Assembly: GCA_046049215.1 (NCBI GenBank)
Contig: JBJOER010000108.1
Location: forward strand, 1-30,868
Direction of reading: 5' to 3'
Length of the DNA stretch: 30,868 nt
Origin: JAJTFW01 sp046049215
Lineage (GTDB): Bacteria > Bacteroidota > Bacteroidia > AKYH767-A > OLB10
The notes beneath the pieces are model-generated. The model had not been told where the DNA came from. It made no database searches and saw only the letters and a program-made list of their open reading frames with translations. The first letter of the stretch is position 1. Every line of letters begins with the position of its first letter. The position numbers and the translations under genes were made by a program. Below are positions 7,725 to 15,483 of the stretch, piece by piece.

Positions 7725-8303
7725 TCAGCGGCTTGCGGTGAACTCCTCGTCCGCGAGGGCGGATTTCAAGGCAGCCATGCTCCCTTCTCCTGAAAATGCA
7801 TGCACCTGTGACCGGCCGTCTTTTCCAAACACACGAACAGCCAAATTACCATTGGATTCCTCGATGCGCGACAATGCGATCAGCTTGCCATCCTTTTCCA
7901 GGTTCCAAGTGGTGTTGAAAGGAGTGAACACCAGGTTAACGGCCTTTCTTCCACCGGCTTCGGGGGTAATCCGAAAACGGTTACGTGATGCCTCTATCAG
8001 GTAGTTCTTGCCCTTATAGGTAACCCATTGCTGCTCTTTCTGACCTTCACGCATAGAGACAGGATTGGAACCGGACCAGAACTCAATCGCGTTTAAAATA
8101 AAAGCATCGATAATGGCAGCAGCAGGATAAACCGGGATGATATTGAGAGCAAAAAAAACGATCGAGCGCACGAATGGATCTTCAATGGATCCGTTCCAAT
8201 CGTACACATTCTTGACCAAGGCAAACGAACCATAACATCCGGATTGAAGGGTGGCTCCAAAGAGCATCAGGGAAACGAGCAGGGAACGGCTAAACTTTTT
8301 CAT
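7725..8303 (-). CDS. DUF3332 family lipoprotein
   Basis: A 192-residue protein starting MKKFSRSLLVSLM, with a lipobox-like LQSGC ending at about residue 22, so it is likely lipid-anchored. The next region, CYGSFALVKNVYDWNG and the hydrophobic IVPVYP-type segment with AIIDAFILNAIEFWSGSNP, matches my memory of DUF3332 proteins. The second half is a beta-rich soluble part. Function is not known for the family. The ATG at 8301-8303 is preferred over a longer frame because it places the signal peptide at the N-terminus and lies 20 bases after an exact -7 box. The PLP enzyme gene follows 6 bases downstream. Confidence 0.8.
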   Translation of the reverse strand: MKKFSRSLLVSLMLFGATLQSGCYGSFALVKNVYDWNGSIEDPFVRSIVFFALNIIPVYPAAAIIDAFILNAIEFWSGSNPVSMREGQKEQQWVTYKGKNYLIEASRNRFRITPEAGGRKAVNLVFTPFNTTWNLEKDGKLIALSRIEESNGNLAVRVFGKDGRSQVHAFSGEGSMAALKSALADEEFTASR

Positions 8304-8323
8304 CTCAGTAAGTGTTGTTTTCA

Positions 8324-8331
8324 CAAACTTA
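8324..8331 (-). promoter_or_regulatory. -7 box for the DUF3332-PLP enzyme pair
   Basis: On the minus strand the sequence reads TAAGTTTG, an exact TAnnTTTG, 20 bases upstream of the ATG at 8303. No TTG is found at the usual 19-21 base spacing. Confidence 0.5.
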
Positions 8332-8407
8332 AACGAAGCGTTTTCAGGAATGCTCCAAGCAGCGGTTGAGTCATCCACAAGGATTTCAACACGCAGAACC
8401 GACACCC

Positions 8408-8608
8408 ATGGCCTTCACCGACAAATTCGACAAAGAAGATTACTACATGACCCCCGAGGGTTATCTCGTTTTCACCGAGAAATACCATCTCAAAAGGGGC
8501 TATTGCTGCCAGAGCGGATGCCTGCACTGTCCCTGGAAGGACAAACAACCCAAACAGGATGGTGTAACGGCTGTAAAGCCTGAAAATCCGAAGTCCGGTA
8601 AATCCTGA
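8408..8608 (+). CDS. Small Cys-rich DUF5522 protein
   Basis: A 66-residue protein beginning MAFTDKFDKEDYYMTPEGY. A compact Cys motif, GYCCQSGCLHCPW at 31-43, holds Cys33, 34, 38 and 41 and may bind a metal; this is inference. The tail is Lys/Pro-rich and probably disordered. The family is a small protein with no assigned function that I know of, found in Bacteroidota and other bacteria. The ATG at 8408 is preferred to an upstream in-frame ATG at 8366 because the family begins near the FDKEDYY motif. It is divergent from the DUF3332 lipoprotein and lies 55 bases before hutU, which has its own promoter box. Confidence 0.78.
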   Translation: MAFTDKFDKEDYYMTPEGYLVFTEKYHLKRGYCCQSGCLHCPWKDKQPKQDGVTAVKPENPKSGKS

Positions 8609-8638
8609 ACAGATACCTCTTCACCCCGCTCAATCCTG

Positions 8639-8646
8639 TATTTTTG
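8639..8646 (+). promoter_or_regulatory. -7 box for hutU
   Basis: TATTTTTG matches TAnnTTTG and ends 17 bases before the hutU ATG. The -33 region has no clear TTG. Confidence 0.5.
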
Positions 8647-8663
8647 CACTTCAAGCAGACCCC

Positions 8664-10340
8664 ATGTCCACGACCACCCAACAACTCGATCTTTCGAAAA
8701 CCCAAACACCGACCGGCACTTCCCTATCCTGCAAAGGATGGGTACAGGAAGCTGCATTGCGCATGCTCCACAACAACCTCGACCCGGACGTAGCCGAGCG
8801 TCCTGAAGACCTGATCGTTTACGGTGGACGTGGGAAGGCAGCGCGTAATGTGGAAGCGTTTCACCTCATCGTAAAAGCGCTGAAAGACCTGAACGAGGAT
8901 GAGACCCTTCTGATCCAAAGCGGAAAGCCGGTCGCCATCCTGCCTACCCACAAGGATGCACCGAGGGTCATTCTGAGCAATTCCCAGCTGGTACCCAAAT
9001 GGGCGACCTGGGAGGTTTTTGATGAGCTGGAGAAGAAGGGATTGATGATGTACGGGCAGATGACTGCGGGATCGTGGATCTACATCGGTTCGCAGGGAAT
9101 CGTGCAGGGCACTTACGAAACCTTCAATGCCGTTGCTAAAAAGCATTTCGGTGGAAGCCTGAAAGGCACATTGTCTGTTACGGCTGGTTTAGGGGGGATG
9201 GGCGGAGCGCAGCCCCTGGCTGTGACGATGGCCGGCGGGACATGCCTGGCGGCCGAGGTAGAAGAATGGAGAGCACAGAAACGTGTGGAAACCCGCTACC
9301 TCGATTTTATCGAACACGATGTAGACAAGGCGATCGACCTCGCGCTTGACCTGAAAGCCAAAGGGGAAAACAAGTCGATCGGGGTGATCTGCACCGCCAT
9401 CAAGCTGCTGAAGCGATTGCAGGAAAGAAATATCATCCCCGATGTACTGACAGACCAGACTTCGGCCCATGATCCACTGGTGGGGTATCTGCCCGAAGGG
9501 CTTTCCGTGGAAGAGGGAAATGTACTGCGAGAACAGAATCCCGACCGTTATATTGAAATGTCATACGATTCCATGGCCGAGCATGTATTGCTGATGCTGG
9601 ATCTGCAGAAAAAAGGTGCCATCACCTTCGACTACGGCAACAATCTGCGTGGAAGAGCGCTCGAGCGCGGCGTGAAGAACGCATTTGACTTCCCCGGATT
9701 TGTGCCGGCTTACATCCGTCCGCTCTTCTGCGAAGGCAAAGGACCCTTCCGCTGGGCTGCACTCAGCGGGGATCCGGAAGACATCCGTGTAACGGATGAG
9801 GCTATCCTAAATCTATTCCCCGATGACGAGGGACTCCACCGTTGGATCCGCATGGCCCAGGAGCGCATCGCCTTCCAGGGCCTTCCCGCCCGCATCTGCT
9901 GGATCGGACAGGGCGACCGTGAGAAAGCGGGATTGCTATTCAACGAACTGGTACGCACGGGAAAGGTGAAGGCTCCCATTGTGATCGGTCGCGACCATCT
10001 CGACACCGGATCTGTAGCCAGCCCGAACCGCGAGACGGAAGGCATGCTCGACGGATCGGATGCGGTAGCCGACTGGCCTATCCTCAATGCACTGATCAAT
10101 ACCGCAGGAGGAGCATCGTGGGTGAGCCTTCACCACGGCGGAGGTGTCGGCATGGGTTACTCCATTCACTCAGGCATGGTCATCGTAGCTGATGGAACGG
10201 ACGATGCCGCACGGCGGTTGAAACGCGTACTGCACAACGATCCGGCCATGGGCGTGATACGCCACATGGATGCAGGGTACGACATCGCCCTCGACACCGC
10301 ACGCAAACACCGGCTCGACATACGGGAGCGGCTGAAGTAA
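8664..10340 (+). CDS. hutU: Urocanate hydratase (urocanase)
   Basis: A 558-residue cytoplasmic enzyme, the usual length of the family. It converts urocanate to 4-imidazolone-5-propionate, the second step of histidine degradation, using tightly bound NAD. The N-terminal motif WVQEAALRMLHNNLDPDVAE is followed by VYGGRGKAARN. The NAD-binding loop is TAGLGGMGGAQ at about 173-183. LPARICWIG contains Cys412, matching the conserved active-site Cys region. YSIHSGMVIVADGT lies near the C-terminus. No hutH, hutI or formiminoglutamate-processing gene is adjacent, so the rest of the pathway would have to be elsewhere. A strong terminator follows. Confidence 0.97.
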   Translation: MSTTTQQLDLSKTQTPTGTSLSCKGWVQEAALRMLHNNLDPDVAERPEDLIVYGGRGKAARNVEAFHLIVKALKDLNEDETLLIQSGKPVAILPTHKDAPRVILSNSQLVPKWATWEVFDELEKKGLMMYGQMTAGSWIYIGSQGIVQGTYETFNAVAKKHFGGSLKGTLSVTAGLGGMGGAQPLAVTMAGGTCLAAEVEEWRAQKRVETRYLDFIEHDVDKAIDLALDLKAKGENKSIGVICTAIKLLKRLQERNIIPDVLTDQTSAHDPLVGYLPEGLSVEEGNVLREQNPDRYIEMSYDSMAEHVLLMLDLQKKGAITFDYGNNLRGRALERGVKNAFDFPGFVPAYIRPLFCEGKGPFRWAALSGDPEDIRVTDEAILNLFPDDEGLHRWIRMAQERIAFQGLPARICWIGQGDREKAGLLFNELVRTGKVKAPIVIGRDHLDTGSVASPNRETEGMLDGSDAVADWPILNALINTAGGASWVSLHHGGGVGMGYSIHSGMVIVADGTDDAARRLKRVLHNDPAMGVIRHMDAGYDIALDTARKHRLDIRERLK

Positions 10341-10358
10341 GATAAAATAACAAGCATA

Positions 10359-10386
10359 AAAAACGCGGGTTCATGCCCGCGTTTTT
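10359..10386. terminator. Bidirectional rho-independent terminator between hutU and the convergent T9SS gene
   Basis: A perfect 11-bp stem, AAAAACGCGGG at 10359-10369 and CCCGCGTTTTT at 10376-10386, with a 6-base loop. The A run and T run on the two sides make it usable from both strands. It sits 18 bases after the hutU stop and 18 bases past the stop of the minus-strand gene. Confidence 0.9.
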
Positions 10387-10404
10387 CTTTTCAGTCAGGT
10401 TTGA

Positions 10405-12774
10405 TCACCAGCGTACGATGCGGTTAGTGGCATCGAGTTGCGCTGTATGTACACGCACAAGGTAAACACCTGCCGGAGAAGCGGACAAGTCAAGATCAAC
10501 GCCGTTGGTATCGAGCACTCTATTGGTCCGCAAAACAACACGACCCATGGCATCGGTCACTGTAATGTCAGCCTCTTCCCCGTTGAGTACATCCGTTGTC
10601 ACCCTGAAAAGTCCGGAGGTCGGATTCGGATGCAGCTTCACCATGGCGCTTTGATACAGGATATTCACACCCGTCACGGTCACGCAACCACCCTGGATCT
10701 GATGTATCGTCTCTTCGTCATTCCCGTTGACGGCCGCGTGGAAAGAGGCTATGCAAATGGTGTTTGAAAGCAAAGTAGAGTAATAGACCCGCAGGAATGG
10801 AAGCGAATTCATATTCTTCTGAAGACTTGCTCCGGTGGTATCCAAAACAGCGATTCGACCGGTGGAGGCATCCCAGCGGATCGTGGGTTGAAATCCGGGA
10901 ATCAATGAAACCACCGAGTCGATCACCAGGCCGCTCATCGAGAAGTCAACCCCCATGAGTCGTCCGTTCGGATTAAGCAGGTCGATATCAAAAGCCTGAC
11001 CGGAGGTATTGACCTGTCCCATGGAAAGAAACACCGTGTCGTTGATGTTGATCAGATTGAAAGGGAATTCACAGTGCCGGTGTGTATTCTGGGTTCCGCC
11101 CGGATGCGTATGAGAGCCTGCATTGAAACGAACGCAGGAATTCACCAATGCGGCATCCGTGACGGAAAGTGCGCCATCGCCGTTCACATCGTTGCAAGGC
11201 AAAACGGATTGCAAGGTGACGATGTCAGACATGTAATCCAATACATCCGCTGCGTCACGGTCGTAATCCACGTCAATATCACCTGTGATACGGGTGCCGT
11301 TGCAGTCACCCATACAGTCCTGAATCGCCAGGCCGAAGGTGTCGCCGGCACAATCGATGAACGGAGGACAATTCATGACTTGCGTGAAGGAAGGATTGTT
11401 CAGTGAATCGCGGGTGATATCGACACACACACCTGCGGCATTGTTGTTGAACCGTTGTTCGACACGACCGACCTTGTCCGGACTCTCATCCCAATTGACG
11501 CGCACCACCAGCGTATAACGGCCGGCAGGTACGTTGGTCACATCCAACCACTGACAGGCGAGTCCTGCACCGTAGATGTCGGCACAGGCCGCGGAAATAC
11601 CCATATCACCGCAACCATACTTGGCGATTCCGCCGAAGCACTGCAGGTCCATCACACAGAAACCGTTCTTGAAACCGGCCTGCATGGGCGTTCCCAAGGA
11701 ATCGTAGAGATCGTATCTCGCATAACCGGCATAATGCCAGTGACCATGGCACTGATCGAACACGAACTGATTTCCCGTTTGCGGTTGTCCGATATAATAA
11801 TCCGCATCGCCGATATTGGCGATACGGGTACTGAAATTGATGACATTCCGCGGACCATATCCGGTCAGACATCCTTCTCCGATCAGGCAGGGGTCGTTCC
11901 CATTCACTACGGAGAGGCTAAGCGATGTACTCAGGGCGTTGCCGTCGACCAGCAGGTCAGGACCCGAAGTGCAGTTTGGATCACCCGGGTAGATGCAAGA
12001 ACCATTCGATATGATGGCCAATGGGTTGTAGTTGCAGGCAGCAGGATCCGTGCAGCCTACTACCGGTCCGGTATACAAGATCTGCCAATTGATGGTATCG
12101 CCGACACAAGTCGTATCACCTCCAACGCGCACATAATACGTAGTACCGCCCTGAAGGCCTGCCGGGATGAAAGCCTGATTTCCGCAGGTGCTGTCGTTGT
12201 AAAACAATGTACCGGCCATTGTACTGTTCCACACCAGGTTGGTGCAATGGTCATAAACCCAAAGACGCGTATCGCAGGTATTGGAGGGAAAGCAAGTACT
12301 GATGTTGTAGGTTCCTGTGGAATCCGGAGTGAACGTGTACCAGGTGCTGAGTCCTGTAGCGGTGTAGACCGTGTCCTCATATGCTGTGAAAGCATTTCCA
12401 CAATGGCTTCCTGGGGGACAATTCAAATAGCTCACCTCATTGTAGGTATATTGACCGCCCGCAGCTTGGATTGCGCCGTTGACGTAAACCGCATAGAAGC
12501 CGTTGCCGAAGGCACAGCAGATGCCGTCGCCATAACTGTCCTTAATCTCAAAAATGAGACAAATGCCGGATGGCACACAAAGAGTATCTCCGTTGAAAGT
12601 ACCCCAACCCAGGGGGTTTCCGGAAATATCCTTCAACGTCCAACTGATCTCGTTGGGATAGCTGTCGGGCTGGATCACCACCACCACCTCGTCTGTACCG
12701 GGAGGACATTGAGCCCCGGACAATACCGGAAAGCTGATCAGAGCAAGGAAAAGGAGAATAAGATTACGCAACAT
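10405..12774 (-). CDS. T9SS-exported lysyl-oxidase-like protein
   Basis: A 789-residue protein with a signal peptide (about 1-22). A Cys-rich beta domain with DSYGDGICC covers about 25-118. A second beta domain spans about 125-236. A short GCTDPAACNYNP repeat lies at 240-251. The lysyl oxidase catalytic domain is about 272-455. It keeps the copper-site pattern CHGHWH (His343, 345, 347), GFKNGFC with Lys369 and DIYGAGLACQWLD with Tyr401, aligning with the copper ligands and the Lys/Tyr pair of the lysine tyrosylquinone cofactor of animal LOX. Dockerin-like calcium loops (about 489-545, NDVNGDGALSVTD) and a cohesin-like beta domain follow. LHPNPTSG to the end (714-789) is a type A T9SS signal. 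The ATG at 12772-12774 restores a clean signal peptide. Confidence 0.88.
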   Translation of the reverse strand: MLRNLILLFLALISFPVLSGAQCPPGTDEVVVVIQPDSYPNEISWTLKDISGNPLGWGTFNGDTLCVPSGICLIFEIKDSYGDGICCAFGNGFYAVYVNGAIQAAGGQYTYNEVSYLNCPPGSHCGNAFTAYEDTVYTATGLSTWYTFTPDSTGTYNISTCFPSNTCDTRLWVYDHCTNLVWNSTMAGTLFYNDSTCGNQAFIPAGLQGGTTYYVRVGGDTTCVGDTINWQILYTGPVVGCTDPAACNYNPLAIISNGSCIYPGDPNCTSGPDLLVDGNALSTSLSLSVVNGNDPCLIGEGCLTGYGPRNVINFSTRIANIGDADYYIGQPQTGNQFVFDQCHGHWHYAGYARYDLYDSLGTPMQAGFKNGFCVMDLQCFGGIAKYGCGDMGISAACADIYGAGLACQWLDVTNVPAGRYTLVVRVNWDESPDKVGRVEQRFNNNAAGVCVDITRDSLNNPSFTQVMNCPPFIDCAGDTFGLAIQDCMGDCNGTRITGDIDVDYDRDAADVLDYMSDIVTLQSVLPCNDVNGDGALSVTDAALVNSCVRFNAGSHTHPGGTQNTHRHCEFPFNLININDTVFLSMGQVNTSGQAFDIDLLNPNGRLMGVDFSMSGLVIDSVVSLIPGFQPTIRWDASTGRIAVLDTTGASLQKNMNSLPFLRVYYSTLLSNTICIASFHAAVNGNDEETIHQIQGGCVTVTGVNILYQSAMVKLHPNPTSGLFRVTTDVLNGEEADITVTDAMGRVVLRTNRVLDTNGVDLDLSASPAGVYLVRVHTAQLDATNRIVRW

Positions 12775-12795
12775 GGAATCATGGGTTTGATAGTG

Positions 12796-12803
12796 GAAAG
12801 ATA
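12796..12803 (-). promoter_or_regulatory. Imperfect -7 box for the lysyl-oxidase-like gene
   Basis: On the minus strand TATCTTTC differs from TAnnTTTG at the last base and lies 21 bases upstream of the ATG. No -33 TTG is seen at normal spacing. Confidence 0.3.
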
Positions 12804-12922
12804 CACATTTTAAAAATCGCAGGCAGCCGAGCACGAGCAATGAACAATTGACGACAAACGATTACATCCGCCATTTATCAACATTCAGTTGAAAACAGAG
12901 ACCGGCACAGTGCTTACGGTCT

Positions 12923-12930
12923 TACTTTTG
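12923..12930 (+). promoter_or_regulatory. -7 box for the PcrA/UvrD helicase gene
   Basis: TACTTTTG matches TAnnTTTG and ends only 5 bases before the ATG at 12936, so transcription would start at or within a few bases of the start codon. Confidence 0.5.
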
Positions 12931-12935
12931 CAAAG

Positions 12936-15377
12936 ATGAGCGCCTACCTCGATGAACTGAACGACGTACAGAAACAGGCTGTACAGCATATGGAAGGACC
13001 GGTGATGATCATTGCCGGCGCAGGATCAGGCAAAACGCGGGTACTGACCTATCGCATAGCACACCTCATCAACAAAGGGGAAGACCCGTTCAGCATACTG
13101 GCTCTTACCTTCACGAACAAGGCCGCCCGGGAAATGAAAGAGCGGATCATGAAAGTGGCAGGCAACGAAGCCCGATACCTTTGGATGGGTACTTTTCACT
13201 CTGTATTCGCACGGATCCTCAGGGCAGAGGCCGAGAAGATCAATTACCCGCCCCAATTCTCCATCTACGACACCGACGACAGCCGCGGTCTGATCCGTGA
13301 TATCCTCAAGGAGCAGAACCTGGACGACAAAGTTTACAAACCGGCTGCCGTTCTGAACCGCATCTCCTCCGCCAAGAATAACCTCTACAACTGGAAAGAA
13401 TACCAAGAAAGCACCGAGCTGACTGCCGACGACAAGGCAAGCGGCAGACCCAAAATGGGATTGCTTTTCGAGCTCTACGCCAGACGCTGTTTCAAGGCCG
13501 GAGCCATGGACTTTGACGATATCCTTTACAACACCTGGAAACTGCTTCAGGAACATCCCGAAGTTTTGTACAAGTACCAGACGAAATTCAAGTACGTGAT
13601 GGTGGACGAGTTCCAGGACACCAACTTCGCCCAATACATCATCGTGCGAAAACTTACGGCCATCCACCGTAACATCTGCGTAGTCGGCGATGATGCGCAG
13701 AGTATTTATGCCTTCCGGGGAGCCAGTATCCAGAACATCCTCAATTTCGAGAAAGACTATCCCGAGCTGAACACGTTCAAGCTGGAGCAGAATTACCGCA
13801 GCACCAAGACCATCGTGCAGGCGGCCAATTCGGTCATCACCTTCAACAAGAACCAACTCAAGAAGGAGGTGTGGACTGAAAACCACCACGGCGAGAAGAT
13901 CCGGTTGATGCGCGCCCTCAGCGACAACGAAGAGGGACGCCAGGTGGCCCATAGCATTCAAGAGGAGAAAATGAACCGGAGGATCCGCAACAAGGACTTC
14001 GCCATCCTCTACCGGACCAATGCCCAAAGCCGGTCGATGGAAGAATCGCTTCGCCGTCTCAATATCCCTTACCGCGTATTTGGCGGTGTTTCTTTCTACA
14101 ACCGAAAGGAGATCAAGGACCTCCTCGCCTATTTCCGCCTGGCCATCAACCCGGGCGACGAAGAGGCCTTGAAGCGGATAATCAATTATCCCGCTAGAGG
14201 CATCGGCAAGACCACCCTCGACCGCATCGTGGTGCATGCCGCACAGGAGAATGTATCGGTGTGGGAGGTGATCAGCAACGTACACGAGTTAAAGGGCGGA
14301 CTCAACAGCGGACTGCGCGACAAGGTTGGTGAATTCGCCACCATGGTAAGAAGCTGGAACATCATGCTTCCGAACCACACGGCCTACGAACTTGCAAGTC
14401 ACATCGCCACCGCATCGGGATTGCTCACCGAACTGTACAACGACCGAACCCCGGAGGGTGTGAGTCACTACGAAAACGTACAGGAATTGCTCAACGGCAT
14501 CCGTGAATTCAGCGAGAACGGCAAGATCCCACTGGAAGCTCCATCAGGAGAAATGGAACTCCCGCCCTTACGCACCCTGAACCTTTATATCCAGGACATC
14601 GCCCTTTTGACCGACGCCGACAACGAAAAGGACGGAGACGACGACAAGGTTTCACTGATGACCGTTCACAGCGCAAAAGGACTCGAGTTCAAGCACGTTT
14701 ACATCGTGGGCATGGAGGAAAACTTATTCCCCTCCCAACTTAGTGTCAACTCCCGCACCGAACTTGAAGAAGAACGGCGCTTGTTCTATGTGGCCATCAC
14801 CCGTGCCGAGGAAAAACTCACCCTCAGCCTGGCTGCCACCCGTTTCCGCTGGGGCAACCTGGTGCATTGTGAGCCGAGCCGGTTCATTGAAGAAATCGAC
14901 CGGGATTGCCTCGAAGCACTACCCGAAAAAAGCGAAGCCGCTTTTGATTTCGGAGACGAACGCGGAGGTTGGGGAAGCTATGGGGGCGGATCATCCACCG
15001 GACGATTCCAGCGCGAAGGTTCAGGCAGCGGGCTTGCCGGTAGAAGCAAATACACGCCGGGATCCTTCCGCGGCAACAATCCGGGCGGAGCGGGTAAACC
15101 CGTCTCCGGCAAGCCGTCCACACCCCCGGTTTCAGCGCCGAAAGGATTCACCAAACTGTCGAATGCCCGCCCCCCAATGCAGGCGGCTGCCGATTTCGAA
15201 GCATCCGACCCTTCGCACATCGTGGTCGGCATGCAGGTGGAGCACCAGCGCTTCGGTGTAGGAAAGGTGATTTCGCTGGAAGGTCGCTCACCTGAGCTAA
15301 AGGCCACCATTGAGTTTCCCGGACAGGGCCATAAGCAGCTGCTCCTGAAGTTTGCGAAACTGAGAATTGTTCAATGA
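12936..15377 (+). CDS. pcrA: ATP-dependent 3'-5' DNA helicase PcrA/UvrD
   Basis: An 813-residue superfamily 1A helicase. The Q-motif region LNDVQKQAV is at 8-16 and Walker A AGAGSGKT at 27-34. Walker B is VDEFQDT at 223-229, followed by GDDAQSIYAFRGA and EQNYRST. VHSAKGLEFKHVYIVG is motif V, and RRLFYVAITRAEEKL, around 614-628, is motif VI. A Gly/Ser-rich linker of about 70 residues follows. The last 50 residues (VEHQRFGVGKVISLEG) match the C-terminal Tudor-like domain of PcrA, which contacts RNA polymerase. The enzyme unwinds DNA in nucleotide excision and mismatch repair and displaces proteins from DNA. It stands alone in front of DUF4290. UvrD and PcrA are orthologous names, and PcrA is chosen for the C-terminal domain. 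Confidence 0.94.
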   Translation: MSAYLDELNDVQKQAVQHMEGPVMIIAGAGSGKTRVLTYRIAHLINKGEDPFSILALTFTNKAAREMKERIMKVAGNEARYLWMGTFHSVFARILRAEAEKINYPPQFSIYDTDDSRGLIRDILKEQNLDDKVYKPAAVLNRISSAKNNLYNWKEYQESTELTADDKASGRPKMGLLFELYARRCFKAGAMDFDDILYNTWKLLQEHPEVLYKYQTKFKYVMVDEFQDTNFAQYIIVRKLTAIHRNICVVGDDAQSIYAFRGASIQNILNFEKDYPELNTFKLEQNYRSTKTIVQAANSVITFNKNQLKKEVWTENHHGEKIRLMRALSDNEEGRQVAHSIQEEKMNRRIRNKDFAILYRTNAQSRSMEESLRRLNIPYRVFGGVSFYNRKEIKDLLAYFRLAINPGDEEALKRIINYPARGIGKTTLDRIVVHAAQENVSVWEVISNVHELKGGLNSGLRDKVGEFATMVRSWNIMLPNHTAYELASHIATASGLLTELYNDRTPEGVSHYENVQELLNGIREFSENGKIPLEAPSGEMELPPLRTLNLYIQDIALLTDADNEKDGDDDKVSLMTVHSAKGLEFKHVYIVGMEENLFPSQLSVNSRTELEEERRLFYVAITRAEEKLTLSLAATRFRWGNLVHCEPSRFIEEIDRDCLEALPEKSEAAFDFGDERGGWGSYGGGSSTGRFQREGSGSGLAGRSKYTPGSFRGNNPGGAGKPVSGKPSTPPVSAPKGFTKLSNARPPMQAAADFEASDPSHIVVGMQVEHQRFGVGKVISLEGRSPELKATIEFPGQGHKQLLLKFAKLRIVQ

Positions 15378-15441
15378 TCCAAGCGGATTCTGCGTGGCCA
15401 CATGAGTCAGGGCGGCCATGGAATCTCAACCTAAAAAATGC

Positions 15442-15449
15442 TACCTTTG
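15442..15449 (+). promoter_or_regulatory. -7 box for DUF4290-murA
   Basis: TACCTTTG matches TAnnTTTG and lies 34 bases before the ATG at 15484. It overlaps the region that would be coding if translation began at the earlier ATG 15418, supporting the later start. Confidence 0.45.
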
Positions 15450-15483
15450 TTCATCGCCATTAGAGGCAAATCCCCTTTTTTAC

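Noticed and set aside
11455..12813. 452-codon open frame on the plus strand opposite the lysyl-oxidase-like gene
   Set aside because: It is antisense to a gene with recognisable domains, signal peptide and T9SS tail, and its product shows no domain or plausible composition. Long antisense frames are expected from the codon bias here.
13026..14285. 419-codon open frame on the minus strand inside the helicase gene
   Set aside because: It lies opposite the conserved helicase motifs. The translated product is rich in Val/His/Asp with no recognisable family.
15418..15483. Extra 22 residues with a CYLC motif at the N-terminus of the DUF4290 protein
   Set aside because: The -7 box TACCTTTG lies inside this stretch and the DUF4290 family starts at the later Met, so the Cys pair is probably untranslated leader.
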